Source of the DNA: SM23-32 sp964434535
GTDB lineage: Bacteria; Planctomycetota; Brocadiia; SM23-32
Length of the DNA: 64,000 bases
NCBI GenBank assembly: GCA_964434535.1
Contig: CAYSWA010000009.1
Location: forward strand, 28,759 to 92,758
Direction: 5' to 3'
In this document: positions 40,691 through 51,017 of the stretch, one piece after another
Layout of the letters: each line of letters begins with the position of its first letter
Numbering within the stretch: position 1 is the first letter of the stretch
Notes under the pieces: model-generated
What the model saw: only the letters and a program-made list of their open reading frames with translations
Told to the model about the DNA's origin: nothing
The model's database searches: none
Position numbers and translations under genes: made by a program

Positions 40691-42643
40691 GTGAGCGACG
40701 AAGGCGGCCGGCTGGGGACGGGGTCCGAGGCCGCGGGCCGGCCTCGCCTGCGCGCCGTCGTGATCGGCTGCCTGATGTGCGCCCTGATCGGCCTGGCCGG
40801 CCCCTACTGGACGATTTACCTCCAGACCTCCCGCATGTTCGCGGATTACCACACAGCGGGCGCAACGTTCGGGCTGTTCCTGCTCTTCCTGGTCTTCAAC
40901 CTCGGGCTCGGCACGCTCTGGAAGCGGCTGGCGCTGCGCACCGACGAGATGATGGCCGTCGGGGCCATGATGCTGGTCGGCGGCTCGATCGTCAGCTCGG
41001 GCCTGATCGCCTACTTCATCCCCTCCATCTCCAGCGCCTACAACCTGGCCAACGCCAGCAACCAGTGGCACACGGAGCTCTGGCCCTACATGCCGGAGGG
41101 GCTGGCGCCGCTCGACCCGAACGGCGGCACCATCGCCATCACGCGCTTCTGGACGGGCCTGCGGGCGGGCGAGCCGATCCCCTGGGGGCCGTGGATGCAG
41201 CCGCTGCTGATCTGGGGCGTCTTCCTGATGGCGCTCTTCACGTGCATGATGGCCATCATGACCCTGATGCGCAAGCAGTGGATGGACTACGAGCACCTGA
41301 GCTTCCCCATCGCGCAGGTGCCCGGCGAGCTGTGCAGCGCGGCCGGCGACCCGCTCGGGCCGACGTCCGTCTTCCGCAGCCGCGCCTTCTGGGCCGGCCT
41401 GGCGCCGACGCTGCTGGCCGTGAGCCTCAGCGGGCTCAGCCAGTACGGCGGCTTCCCCTTCCTGGTGCGCGTGCGCCAGACCATCCTGCCCGAGACCCCG
41501 TGGGAGCTGGCGCTCTACGTGGACCTGGTCGTGGTGGGGCTGGTGATGCTGATCCCGAACCGGATCGCCTTCACCGTCTGGTCGGTCGCGCTGCTCTCCT
41601 GGTTCGTGCGGGCCTACATGCAGTCGTACAACCTGAGCTTGCCGGACCAGTACGTGCTGGGCAGCGAGATGCAGCACGCGGCCGGGGGGGCGACGATCGC
41701 GTTCGTGGTCGGCACGCTCTGGCTCTCGCGCGGCCACCTGAAGCGCGCGCTGCGCTGTGCCTTCGGCCGGGGGGAGGAGGGCTACGACCGGGGCGAGCCG
41801 ACCTCCTACCGCATGGCTTTCGTCCTGGCGCTCATCAGCTTCGCCGTCACCGTCGTCTGGTTGCACCGGCGCGGGCTCGGCTACTTCTCCAGCGGCATGC
41901 TGATCCTGGTGACGCTCGGCATCTACTTCGCCATGGCCCGGGTGGTGGCGCAGTGCGGCCTGCCCATGCTCAGCCCGCCCATCTACCCGAACCAGTTCAT
42001 GGCCAGCATGTTCGGGCCCACGATGTTCGGCCGGTCGGAGGCGACCGTCCTGGCCAGCCATTACGGCTGGCACTTCGACATGCGCAACTCCGTGATGTCC
42101 GGCTCCGCGCACGGCATGCACCTGACCCGCCGGCGGCGCAGCGGGCTGCTCTGGCCCATGCTGCTCGGGCTCGCCGTCACCTACGTGGCCGGCTCGCTCT
42201 GCGCCATCTACGTCTGCTACAAGCACGGCGGCTCGAACATGGACCCGTGGTTCTTCGGCAACTTCCCCCGCCTGCCCTGGAACTGGGCCCAGGCCACCAT
42301 GCAGCACCACGGCGGTCCGAGCTGGTTGCGGATGGTCTGGGGCGGGGCGGGCCTGCTGCTGATGAGCGGGCTGATCGTCGCCCAGCGCACCTTCTTCTGG
42401 TGGCCGCTCCACCCGGTGGGGCTGCTGATCTGCTCCAGCCACATGGTCTACTACTTCTGGCTCTCGGTCTTCCTGGCCTGGCTGGTCAAGACGCTGCTGA
42501 TTACCTTCGGCGGGCCCGCCATGTTTCGCCCCGCCCGGCGCTTCGCCATCGGCATGGTCATGGGCTACTTCCTGGCCGGTGGCATCTGGGCCATCGTCGA
42601 CACCGTCTTCCAGTCCACCGGCAACGCCGTCTTCTACATCTGA
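40691..42643 (+). CDS. Multi-pass membrane protein resembling DUF6785/DUF6784 family
   Basis: About 650 residues with 13-14 membrane helices. I recognise it as like the DUF6785 group found in Planctomycetes, Lentisphaerae and related phyla; no function is established. Repeating features include SGLIAYFIPSISSAYN, WMDYEHLSFPIAQVP, YPNQFMASMFGPTMFGRS, MSGSAHGMHLTRRRR and WWPLHPVGLLICSS. The overall layout recalls OPT-type transporters, so solute transport is a reasonable guess. GTG at 40691, with GGAGG 5 nt upstream, is favoured over an ATG at 40652 that overlaps the -10. It is followed 10 bp later by the foldase gene. Confidence 0.72.
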   Translation: MSDEGGRLGTGSEAAGRPRLRAVVIGCLMCALIGLAGPYWTIYLQTSRMFADYHTAGATFGLFLLFLVFNLGLGTLWKRLALRTDEMMAVGAMMLVGGSIVSSGLIAYFIPSISSAYNLANASNQWHTELWPYMPEGLAPLDPNGGTIAITRFWTGLRAGEPIPWGPWMQPLLIWGVFLMALFTCMMAIMTLMRKQWMDYEHLSFPIAQVPGELCSAAGDPLGPTSVFRSRAFWAGLAPTLLAVSLSGLSQYGGFPFLVRVRQTILPETPWELALYVDLVVVGLVMLIPNRIAFTVWSVALLSWFVRAYMQSYNLSLPDQYVLGSEMQHAAGGATIAFVVGTLWLSRGHLKRALRCAFGRGEEGYDRGEPTSYRMAFVLALISFAVTVVWLHRRGLGYFSSGMLILVTLGIYFAMARVVAQCGLPMLSPPIYPNQFMASMFGPTMFGRSEATVLASHYGWHFDMRNSVMSGSAHGMHLTRRRRSGLLWPMLLGLAVTYVAGSLCAIYVCYKHGGSNMDPWFFGNFPRLPWNWAQATMQHHGGPSWLRMVWGGAGLLLMSGLIVAQRTFFWWPLHPVGLLICSSHMVYYFWLSVFLAWLVKTLLITFGGPAMFRPARRFAIGMVMGYFLAGGIWAIVDTVFQSTGNAVFYI

Positions 42644-42653
42644 GAGGCAGCCC

Positions 42654-43688
42654 GTGGTCAGTGCCATCCTCGTCATGAGTTCGCTCTTCTGGGCCGCGCC
42701 GCCCCCGCCCGTTCCAGAGCCTGTGGAGCCGACGCCGCTGGCCCGTGTCAACGGCCACGAGATCACGATGCGGGACGTGGAGCGGCACCTGCGCCTGAGC
42801 GGCGCCGCAGAGCGGGCCGCCCCCGGGGGGGGCGCCCTGCCGGTCGCCGAGCGGGAGGAGATCGCGGCTGAACGCCGGCGCCGGGCGCTGCGCGAGCTGA
42901 TCGAGCGGCGATTGCTCTATGACGCGGCCCGGGCGAAGTACCTCGCCGGGCGGGACGCCGAGGACGCCCTGGCGAAGCTGGCCGAGGAAGAGCTGCGCAA
43001 ACTGGAGCGGCGCGTCGGCTCCCGGCTCGCCGCGCGCAAGCTCCTGGCGCAGGCCGGCCTGACCGTCGAGGAATACAAGGAGATGCAGCTCCAGAACCTG
43101 CTCGCGGCCAAGCTGCTCTGGGACGAGGCTCACGCGCGCGCGCGCGTCGCTCCGGCCCAGGTGCGCCGCTACTACGAGGAGCATCGGGACGAGTTCGTCC
43201 GCCCGCCGGCCGCCGTCTACCGCCAGGTCCTCTTCGTCGTCGAGGAAGGCGGCGACGAGGAGGCGGCCCGCGCGGAGGCCGAGCAGGCGCTGGCGGAGGT
43301 CCGATCCGGCCGCGATCCGGGCGAGCTCGCCGACGCGCTCTCCGCCGACCGGGACAGCTACCCGGGCGGGCTGCACGAGGTGGAGCTGCCGGAGGAGGGG
43401 GACTGGCTGCCGCCCGCCGTGCGGGGCCTGGAGCCGGGGGGGCCGGCCGAGCTGCGCCGCGTGGCGGGCGGCTGGGCGATCGTCCGGCTGGAGGAGGTCC
43501 GCCCCGCGCGCCCCGCGCCCTTCGAGGAGGCTCAGGCGCTGATCCGGCGGCGGCTGCTGCGCCGGCGCCGCGCCGCCGCCCAGGCCGAGTTCATCGCGCG
43601 GCTCGAGGAAGAGGGCCGCGTCGAGTACCTGTCGCCCGCCGCCGAGCCGGGCCTGCCCCGAGAGACGTTCCCGAACGGAGGGCCGTGA
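42654..43688 (+). CDS. SurA/PrsA-like periplasmic foldase with parvulin-type PPIase domain
   Basis: 344 residues. A short signal peptide (VSAILVMSSLFWA) is followed by a SurA_N-like chaperone region: LARVNGHEITMRDVERHL, then LRELIERRLLYDAARAKY, and YKEMQLQNLLAAKLLW. A parvulin/rotamase-like domain follows from about residue 185 (VYRQVLFVVEEGGDEEAARAEAE, ADALSADRDSYPGG, DWLPPAVRGLEPGG). It should act on exported outer-membrane proteins. GTG at 42654 with GAGAGG 6 nt upstream. Both flanks are tight (10 bp up, 1 bp to the next ATG), so co-transcription with the membrane protein is likely. Confidence 0.8.
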   Translation: MVSAILVMSSLFWAAPPPPVPEPVEPTPLARVNGHEITMRDVERHLRLSGAAERAAPGGGALPVAEREEIAAERRRRALRELIERRLLYDAARAKYLAGRDAEDALAKLAEEELRKLERRVGSRLAARKLLAQAGLTVEEYKEMQLQNLLAAKLLWDEAHARARVAPAQVRRYYEEHRDEFVRPPAAVYRQVLFVVEEGGDEEAARAEAEQALAEVRSGRDPGELADALSADRDSYPGGLHEVELPEEGDWLPPAVRGLEPGGPAELRRVAGGWAIVRLEEVRPARPAPFEEAQALIRRRLLRRRRAAAQAEFIARLEEEGRVEYLSPAAEPGLPRETFPNGGP

Positions 43689-43689
43689 C

Positions 43690-43910
43690 ATGTCGCTGGA
43701 GGATCTGTGCGAGAGGCTCACGGAGGGGGGCGGGCGGCGGCCTTCGACGCCGAGTTTCCCCGGCTGAGGCGCCTCTCGCTGGAGGGGCCGGCGTTCATCC
43801 CGCCCCACGATTGCCTGGTCAGGTGGCAGCGCTCCGAGCCGGACCTCTGGCAGCCGCTGGTGATGAGCCGCGTCCCGCGCGACGAGGTCGAGGCCATCCT
43901 CGGCGCCTGA
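43690..43910 (+). pseudogene. Small gene interrupted by a single-base frameshift
   Basis: The ATG at 43690 has a strong GGAGGG 7 nt upstream, but its frame stops after 25 codons (43765-43767). The -1 frame continues to a TGA at 43908-43910 and encodes a sensible tail (AAFDAEFPRLRRLSLEG, then VRWQRSEPDLWQPLVMSRVP). Adding one G to the G6 run at 43725-43730 joins the two into a 73-residue protein starting MSLEDLCERLTEGG. A sequencing or assembly error, or a recent indel, is the simplest reading. Unknown family; it follows the foldase gene by 1 bp. Confidence 0.55.
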
Positions 43911-43932
43911 TTTCCGCGACGGTGGAGAGGCG

Positions 43933-44016
43933 ATGAGCGAGCAGATAGCGGAGGCCGTGCTGCCGATCGGGCGTGTGCTGGCGCCGATCGCGCTGGCCCT
44001 GCTGATCGGGGGGTAG
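43933..44016 (+). CDS. 27-residue membrane micro-protein candidate
   Basis: ATG at 43933, TAG at 44014-44016. Polar start (MSEQIAEAV) then one hydrophobic helix (LAPIALALLIGG). GGAGAGG lies just upstream. It sits 22 bp after the frameshifted gene, in the same direction, and may be the last cistron of that unit. Low information content, so confidence is low. Confidence 0.3.
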   Translation: MSEQIAEAVLPIGRVLAPIALALLIGG

Positions 44017-44040
44017 CCGGCGGCCAGGCCGGCGTATGTG

Positions 44041-44069
44041 TTGCATTCGGGTCGCGTGGCTGGGATAAT
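44041..44069 (+). promoter_or_regulatory. Promoter for the two-component operon
   Basis: TTGCAT (44041-44046), 17-bp spacer, GATAAT (44064-44069). The start codon at 44255 implies a leader of about 180 nt in which I see no gene or riboswitch. Confidence 0.6.
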
Positions 44070-44254
44070 GTATTGTATCTACGGTGAGGGATCGACGTGG
44101 CAGCGCGCGGGCTGCTGTCGCCCTGGGGGGGGCAGAAGACGGGTGACAGCAGTATGCGCGGCAGCAGCACCTACCCGGCGTGTGGTCGTCTACGCCCTGC
44201 GGGCGATCATTGCTCTTCGCCTGTCAACCTTCACGCCACGGGTATGTCTGCGCC

Positions 44255-46876
<2,622 letters not shown>

Positions 46877-46891
46877 ACGGAGGAGAGCCCC

Positions 46892-47998
46892 ATGCATCCC
46901 AGCCAGCGGGAACGAATCCTGATCGTGGACGACGAGCCCGACGTGCGCCAGATCATCAAGCGTTCGCTGCGCCGGACCGGTTACGAACGGATCGGCCAGG
47001 CCGCCTCCGTGAGCGAGGCGCGCGAGCGGATCGCCGCCGACGGGCCGTTCGCACTGGTCATCCTCGACATCCTGATGCCCGGCGAGCCGGGCACGAACCT
47101 GCTGCACGAGCTGGCGGGGCGGGCGCCGCAGACGGTGGTGATCGTGGCCACGGGCGTGGCGGCGATCCAGACCGCCATCCACGCCCTGAAGGCCGGGGCT
47201 TACGACTACCTGGTCAAGCCGCTCATCCCCGAGGGCGTGCAGCTCGCCGTGGGACGCGCGCTGCGGCGACGGTGGCTCGAGATCGAGGAGCGCCGGCGAA
47301 GGGAGCGCGTGGCCAACCTCGTCGAGGAGCGCACCGCCGTGCTGGAGCACACGCGCCGGGCGCTGCTGGAGTCGCTCTGCGATATGGCCGAGTTCCGCCA
47401 CGCCGAGACCGGCGCCCACCTGCGCCGCGTGCCCGCCTACGCCCGGCTGATCGCCCGTGACCTGGCCCAGAGCGGCAAGGGGCCGGGCGTCATTACCTCG
47501 GACTTCATCGAGCACCTGTCCGAGTGCGCTCCCCTGCACGACATCGGCAAGGTCGCCGTGCCGGACAAGATACTGTTGAAGCCCGGGCCGCTCGACGCCG
47601 AAGAGTTCGAGCAGATCAAGGAGCACACCACCAACGGCGCGCGGATGTGCCGGTCGGTCAAGGACAGGCTCGGCGAGGAAGAATCGACCTTCATCGACAT
47701 GGCCATCGACGTGACCCGCAGCCATCACGAGCGCTGGGACGGCGAGGGCTATCCCGCCGGCACGGCCGAACGGGAGACGCCGCTCTGCGGCCAGATCGTG
47801 CACCTGGTCGACTTCTACGACGCCTGCCGCAGCCCGCGCGTCTACCGCAAGGAGCCGATCCCCCGCGACGAGGTCGTCGAGCTGATCCGGCAGGGGAGCG
47901 GCACGCAGTTCGCCCCCGACGTGGCGGAGGCCTTCCTGGGCCGGCGCGAGGAGTTCGCCGAGCTGGAGGAGAAGATCTCCGACTCCGCGCCGATCTGA
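46892..47998 (+). CDS. Response regulator with HD-GYP (c-di-GMP phosphodiesterase) output
   Basis: 368 residues. A receiver (1-125) carries DDE at 13-15, phospho-acceptor Asp59 (VILDILMPG) and Lys109. A coiled linker (about 125-160) leads to an HD-GYP domain with HDIGKVAVPD (His216-Asp217), HTTNGARM, HHERWDGEGYP (GYP at 286-288) and VDFYDACRSPRVY. Both signature motifs are intact, so c-di-GMP hydrolysis is expected, under control of the kinase 15 bp upstream. This ties the signal to c-di-GMP, which often governs exopolysaccharide synthesis; the link to the glycan cluster is inference. Confidence 0.93.
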   Translation: MHPSQRERILIVDDEPDVRQIIKRSLRRTGYERIGQAASVSEARERIAADGPFALVILDILMPGEPGTNLLHELAGRAPQTVVIVATGVAAIQTAIHALKAGAYDYLVKPLIPEGVQLAVGRALRRRWLEIEERRRRERVANLVEERTAVLEHTRRALLESLCDMAEFRHAETGAHLRRVPAYARLIARDLAQSGKGPGVITSDFIEHLSECAPLHDIGKVAVPDKILLKPGPLDAEEFEQIKEHTTNGARMCRSVKDRLGEEESTFIDMAIDVTRSHHERWDGEGYPAGTAERETPLCGQIVHLVDFYDACRSPRVYRKEPIPRDEVVELIRQGSGTQFAPDVAEAFLGRREEFAELEEKISDSAPI

Positions 47999-48019
47999 GG
48001 GAGGGTCGGCCTCGGGCGC

Positions 48020-48988
48020 TCAATCGCCGAGTTTGCCGTGCTCATCCAGCCAGTCGAGCAGCTCGGTAAGGCGGGCCGTCGCCACGCAGATCGCCGTGTC
48101 GGCCGCCCCGTAGTAGAGGCGCAGCGTCTCGCCATCGTCCCCCAGGGCCGAGCCGCACGGGAAGACGACGTCCGGCACGTCGCCGGTGCGCTCGTAGGCC
48201 TCCATCGGCCCGAAGAGCCACTCGTCGCCGCGTCGCAGCAGGCGGCGGGGGTCCTCCAGGTCCAGCAGCGCCATCCCCAGCCGGTAGATCGAGCCGGCGG
48301 CGGTGATGCGCACGCCGTGGTAGAGGATGAGCCAGCCGGCCTCGGTCTCGATCGGCGGGGTGGAGAGGCCGATCTTGCCCGCGTCCCACCAGCCGCCCCG
48401 GCGCGCCTCGAGCAGTATCCGGAAGTCGCCCCAGTGCTTCATGTCGGGCGAGAAGGAGAGCCAGATGTGCGCCGGGCGGTGCGGCGCGGTCGGGCGGTGC
48501 AGCAGCGCCCAGCGCCCGTCGAAGCGGCGGGGGAAGAGCCCGGCGTCCTTGTCGTCCGGGTGCAGCACCATGCCGACGCGGCGGAAGGTGTGGAAGTCCT
48601 CGGTCAGGGCGATCGAGACCCCCGGCCCGCCCATCGAGTAGCAGGTGTAAGCGACGCCGTACTGGCCGAGTTCGGGCACGTAGGTCACGCGCGGGTCTTC
48701 GATGCCCCATATCTCCTCGGGATGCTCGACCGGGTCGGGCATCAGGGTGGCCCGCTCGTCTATGCGCCACTCGCCGAGCCCGTCGGGCGAGCGGGCGGCG
48801 CAGAGGTGGGAGATGCCGCGCATGTCCTCGGCGCGGGCCAGCAGCAGCGTCTCGCCCGAGGCCAGGCGGGTGGCCCCGGCGTTGAAGACGCTGTTGACCG
48901 GGTAAGGCCAGTCGGCGGCGGTCAGGATCGGATTGTCCGAATGGCGCTGGAACAGCTCGTGACGGCGCTGTCGGCGCGGAATGCTCAT
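48020..48988 (-). CDS. GH130-family beta-mannoside phosphorylase-like enzyme (copy 1)
   Basis: 322 residues, five-bladed beta-propeller. Conserved GH130 features: NPIL near the start, NSVFNAGATRL, LLLARAED (Arg52), GIEDPRVT (catalytic Asp98), KDAGLFPRR (Lys and Arg for phosphate), WGDFR, and LILYHGV (His224). The basic phosphate-binding residues are kept, which fits a phosphorylase acting on a beta-mannoside to release mannose 1-phosphate. No signal peptide, so it acts in the cytoplasm. GAGGAG 7-13 nt before the ATG. It ends 21 bp from the convergent HD-GYP gene. It is less like the other two copies than they are to each other. Confidence 0.88.
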   Translation of the reverse strand: MSIPRRQRRHELFQRHSDNPILTAADWPYPVNSVFNAGATRLASGETLLLARAEDMRGISHLCAARSPDGLGEWRIDERATLMPDPVEHPEEIWGIEDPRVTYVPELGQYGVAYTCYSMGGPGVSIALTEDFHTFRRVGMVLHPDDKDAGLFPRRFDGRWALLHRPTAPHRPAHIWLSFSPDMKHWGDFRILLEARRGGWWDAGKIGLSTPPIETEAGWLILYHGVRITAAGSIYRLGMALLDLEDPRRLLRRGDEWLFGPMEAYERTGDVPDVVFPCGSALGDDGETLRLYYGAADTAICVATARLTELLDWLDEHGKLGD

Positions 48989-49045
48989 GCAGGTTCTCCT
49001 CGGCGGGCGGGGGGGACGCAGCGAACGAACGGCGGCAACCTCGGC

Positions 49046-49074
49046 ATTGTAGAGCCGGCACTCGCGCCCCGCAA
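49046..49074 (-). promoter_or_regulatory. Promoter for GH130 copy 1
   Basis: On the minus strand: TTGCGG (49069-49074), 17-bp spacer, TACAAT (49046-49051). The leader would be about 50 nt. Confidence 0.55.
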
Positions 49075-49142
49075 GGAGACGCCGTTCTCAAGCGACAGGG
49101 CCTCTCACCCCGGCAATGGGGCGCGCCGGAAGCAGCCTGCCC

Positions 49143-49170
49143 TTGCGCCCTGGCCGCGAGGCGCTACCCT
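49143..49170 (+). promoter_or_regulatory. Candidate promoter for the DUF3047 gene
   Basis: TTGCGC (49143-49148), 16-bp spacer, TACCCT (49165-49170). The ATG is at 49209 behind a G-rich SD. Confidence 0.4.
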
Positions 49171-49208
49171 GGAAAGGCGAACCCGCAGAGAGGGGGGGAG
49201 GACACGCG

Positions 49209-49922
49209 ATGCTGCTTCGGCTGCTGGCTCTGCTCGCGCTGACGGCCGCCGCCGCCGGTGTGCTGGTGGACGACTTCGAGGGGGAACCGACCGAGGGCGG
49301 CCTGCCGCCCGGATGGAAGGAACTCCGCTTCGAGAGCATCGAGCGCCATACCACCTACCGGGTGAGCCGCCAGGACGACAACGCCTTCCTCCGCGCCGAG
49401 GCCGACCGCTCCGCCTCGGGCCTGATCAAGGCGGTGACGGTCGACCTGCGCCGATACCCGATCCTGAAATGGCGCTGGCGGATCGAGGGGACGCTGCCCG
49501 AAGGGGACGCCCACACAAAGGAGGGCGATGACTACGCCGCCCGCATTTACGTGAACTTCCGTTACGAGCCCGGCCGCGTCGGCCTGCTAACACGCGCCAA
49601 GTACGAGCTGGCCAAGCGCCGCCACGGGGAGTATCCGCCGCTGCACACGCTGAACTACATCTGGGCCAACAAGCTGCCCCGGGGCGAGTTCCTCCCGAAC
49701 GCCTACACCGACCGTGCGATGATGGTCGCCGTCGAGTCCGGCGACCAGAAGGCCGGCCGGTGGGTGGGCGAGGAGCGCAACGTCTACGAGGACTACAAGA
49801 AGGCCTTCGGCGAGGAGCCGACCGGCGTGACCCACGTGGCCGTGATGACGGACACGGACAACACCGGCTGGCGGGCCGCCGCCGACTACGACGACATCCG
49901 CTTCGCCCCCCTGCCCGAATAG
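49209..49922 (+). CDS. Secreted DUF3047 protein
   Basis: 237 residues with a signal peptide (LLRLLALLALTAAAAG). The mature protein has the DUF3047 pattern: VDDFEGEPTEGGLPPGWKEL, LKWRWRIEGTLPEGDAHTKE, DDYAARIYVNF, LNYIWANKLPRG, VESGDQKAGRWVGEERNVYE and TDTDNTGWRAAADYDDI. This family is thought to be a beta-sandwich, possibly carbohydrate-binding; function is unknown. The ATG at 49209 lies behind GGGGGGGAGGA. It converges with the hydroxylase gene, 4 bp between the stops. Confidence 0.82.
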   Translation: MLLRLLALLALTAAAAGVLVDDFEGEPTEGGLPPGWKELRFESIERHTTYRVSRQDDNAFLRAEADRSASGLIKAVTVDLRRYPILKWRWRIEGTLPEGDAHTKEGDDYAARIYVNFRYEPGRVGLLTRAKYELAKRRHGEYPPLHTLNYIWANKLPRGEFLPNAYTDRAMMVAVESGDQKAGRWVGEERNVYEDYKKAFGEEPTGVTHVAVMTDTDNTGWRAAADYDDIRFAPLPE

Positions 49923-49926
49923 GGCC

Positions 49927-50724
49927 TCAGCGCAGCGGCGTCTTGATCATGCCGGGCAGGCGGAGCCACTTCTCGTCGCGCCAGTCCTTCAGCCCCAGCG
50001 TCATCTCCCGCAGGTCCTCCCGGCGCCGCCAGCTCCCGAAGAGGCGGTCCCAGAAGGAGAAGATGCTCCCGTAGTTGCCGTCGTGCTCCCGGCGGATCTC
50101 CGAGTGGTGGATGCGGTGCACGTGCGGGGTGATGATCACGGCGCGCAGCCAGCGGTCCAGCCGCTCGGGGATGCGCACGTTGCTGTGGTGGAACTGGATG
50201 ATCGGCGCCAGCAGCAGCTCGTAGATCACCAGCAGCGGCAGCCCCATGCCGAGCAGGGCGAGCACCCCGAGGCGCAGCGTGGTGGAGATGGCGATCTCGC
50301 CGGTGTGGAAGCGCACGGCGCTGGTCACGTCCAGCTCGCGGTCGCTGTGGTGCATGCGGTGGAAGCGCCAGAGCGGCCCCAGCTCGTGCGTGGCGCGGTG
50401 CCACCAGTACATCCACCCGTCGAAGAGCACGACGGCGCCCGCGAGCATCGCCCAGGGCGGCAGGGAGAGCCGGTTCAGCAGCCCGAAGGAGTTCGCCTGC
50501 GACCACTGCGAGACGCGCTGGAGCAGCCCGCCGAACAGGGCGAAGACGACCAGGGCGTTCAGCCCGCCGAGCGCCAGGTTGCGGGCGGCGTGACGCCCGC
50601 GCGAGCTGCGCCCGGGGTAGAAGGGCAGCCAGGTCTCCAGGGCGAGCAGCAGAACGATGCCGCCGCCGGCCACGACGGAGCGCACCAGAACCAGACGTTC
50701 GAGCTCGAAATCCATCGCGCTCAT
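49927..50724 (-). CDS. Fatty acid hydroxylase/sterol desaturase family membrane protein
   Basis: 265 residues, four or five membrane helices. The three di-iron histidine clusters are present: HRATHE (His109, His113), HRMHH (His122, His125, His126) and HVHRIHH (near 200-206). Further His residues (FHTGEIA, QFHHSNVRIPE) match the superfamily. It would hydroxylate a lipid; in lineages of this kind, hopanoid, carotenoid or fatty-acid substrates are all possible. ATG 50724 or 50715. It follows the small SHOCT-like gene by 45 bp and probably belongs to the transketolase operon. Confidence 0.85.
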   Translation of the reverse strand: MSAMDFELERLVLVRSVVAGGGIVLLLALETWLPFYPGRSSRGRHAARNLALGGLNALVVFALFGGLLQRVSQWSQANSFGLLNRLSLPPWAMLAGAVVLFDGWMYWWHRATHELGPLWRFHRMHHSDRELDVTSAVRFHTGEIAISTTLRLGVLALLGMGLPLLVIYELLLAPIIQFHHSNVRIPERLDRWLRAVIITPHVHRIHHSEIRREHDGNYGSIFSFWDRLFGSWRRREDLREMTLGLKDWRDEKWLRLPGMIKTPLR

Positions 50725-50769
50725 GCAGAGCAGCCGACGTGGACAGCGGCACGGCGGGGCGGGGTGCGC

Positions 50770-50988
50770 TCAGGCGGCGCGGGCGCGCCTGCGGACCTGC
50801 TCCAGCTCGCGCTCGCCGATCTCCCCCGCCTCGTAGCGACGTCGGCCGACGGCGAGCGGCGTCTGTTCCTCAAGCCGCCGCAGCCCCGGCCGCACCTTCG
50901 TGCTGCGCCACCACCCGATCAGCGCCCCCACGGCGATGATGGCCGCCGAGGTGGCGGCGACGTAAAGGACTACATCGAGGGGCCCCAT
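50770..50988 (-). CDS. Small membrane protein with SHOCT-like C-terminus
   Basis: 72 residues. One N-terminal helix (VVLYVAATSAAIIAVGALIGWW) followed by a charged tail. The end (YEAGEIGERELEQVRRR) fits the short C-terminal (SHOCT) motif, a tiny oligomerisation element. The ATG at 50988 was chosen over a TTG at 51009 because AAGGA lies upstream. It starts 29 bp after the transketolase stop, so it is co-transcribed with it. Function unknown. Confidence 0.6.
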   Translation of the reverse strand: MGPLDVVLYVAATSAAIIAVGALIGWWRSTKVRPGLRRLEEQTPLAVGRRRYEAGEIGERELEQVRRRARAA

Positions 50989-51017
50989 GGCGTCCGTCCT
51001 TCCGTTCAACGGAACCT

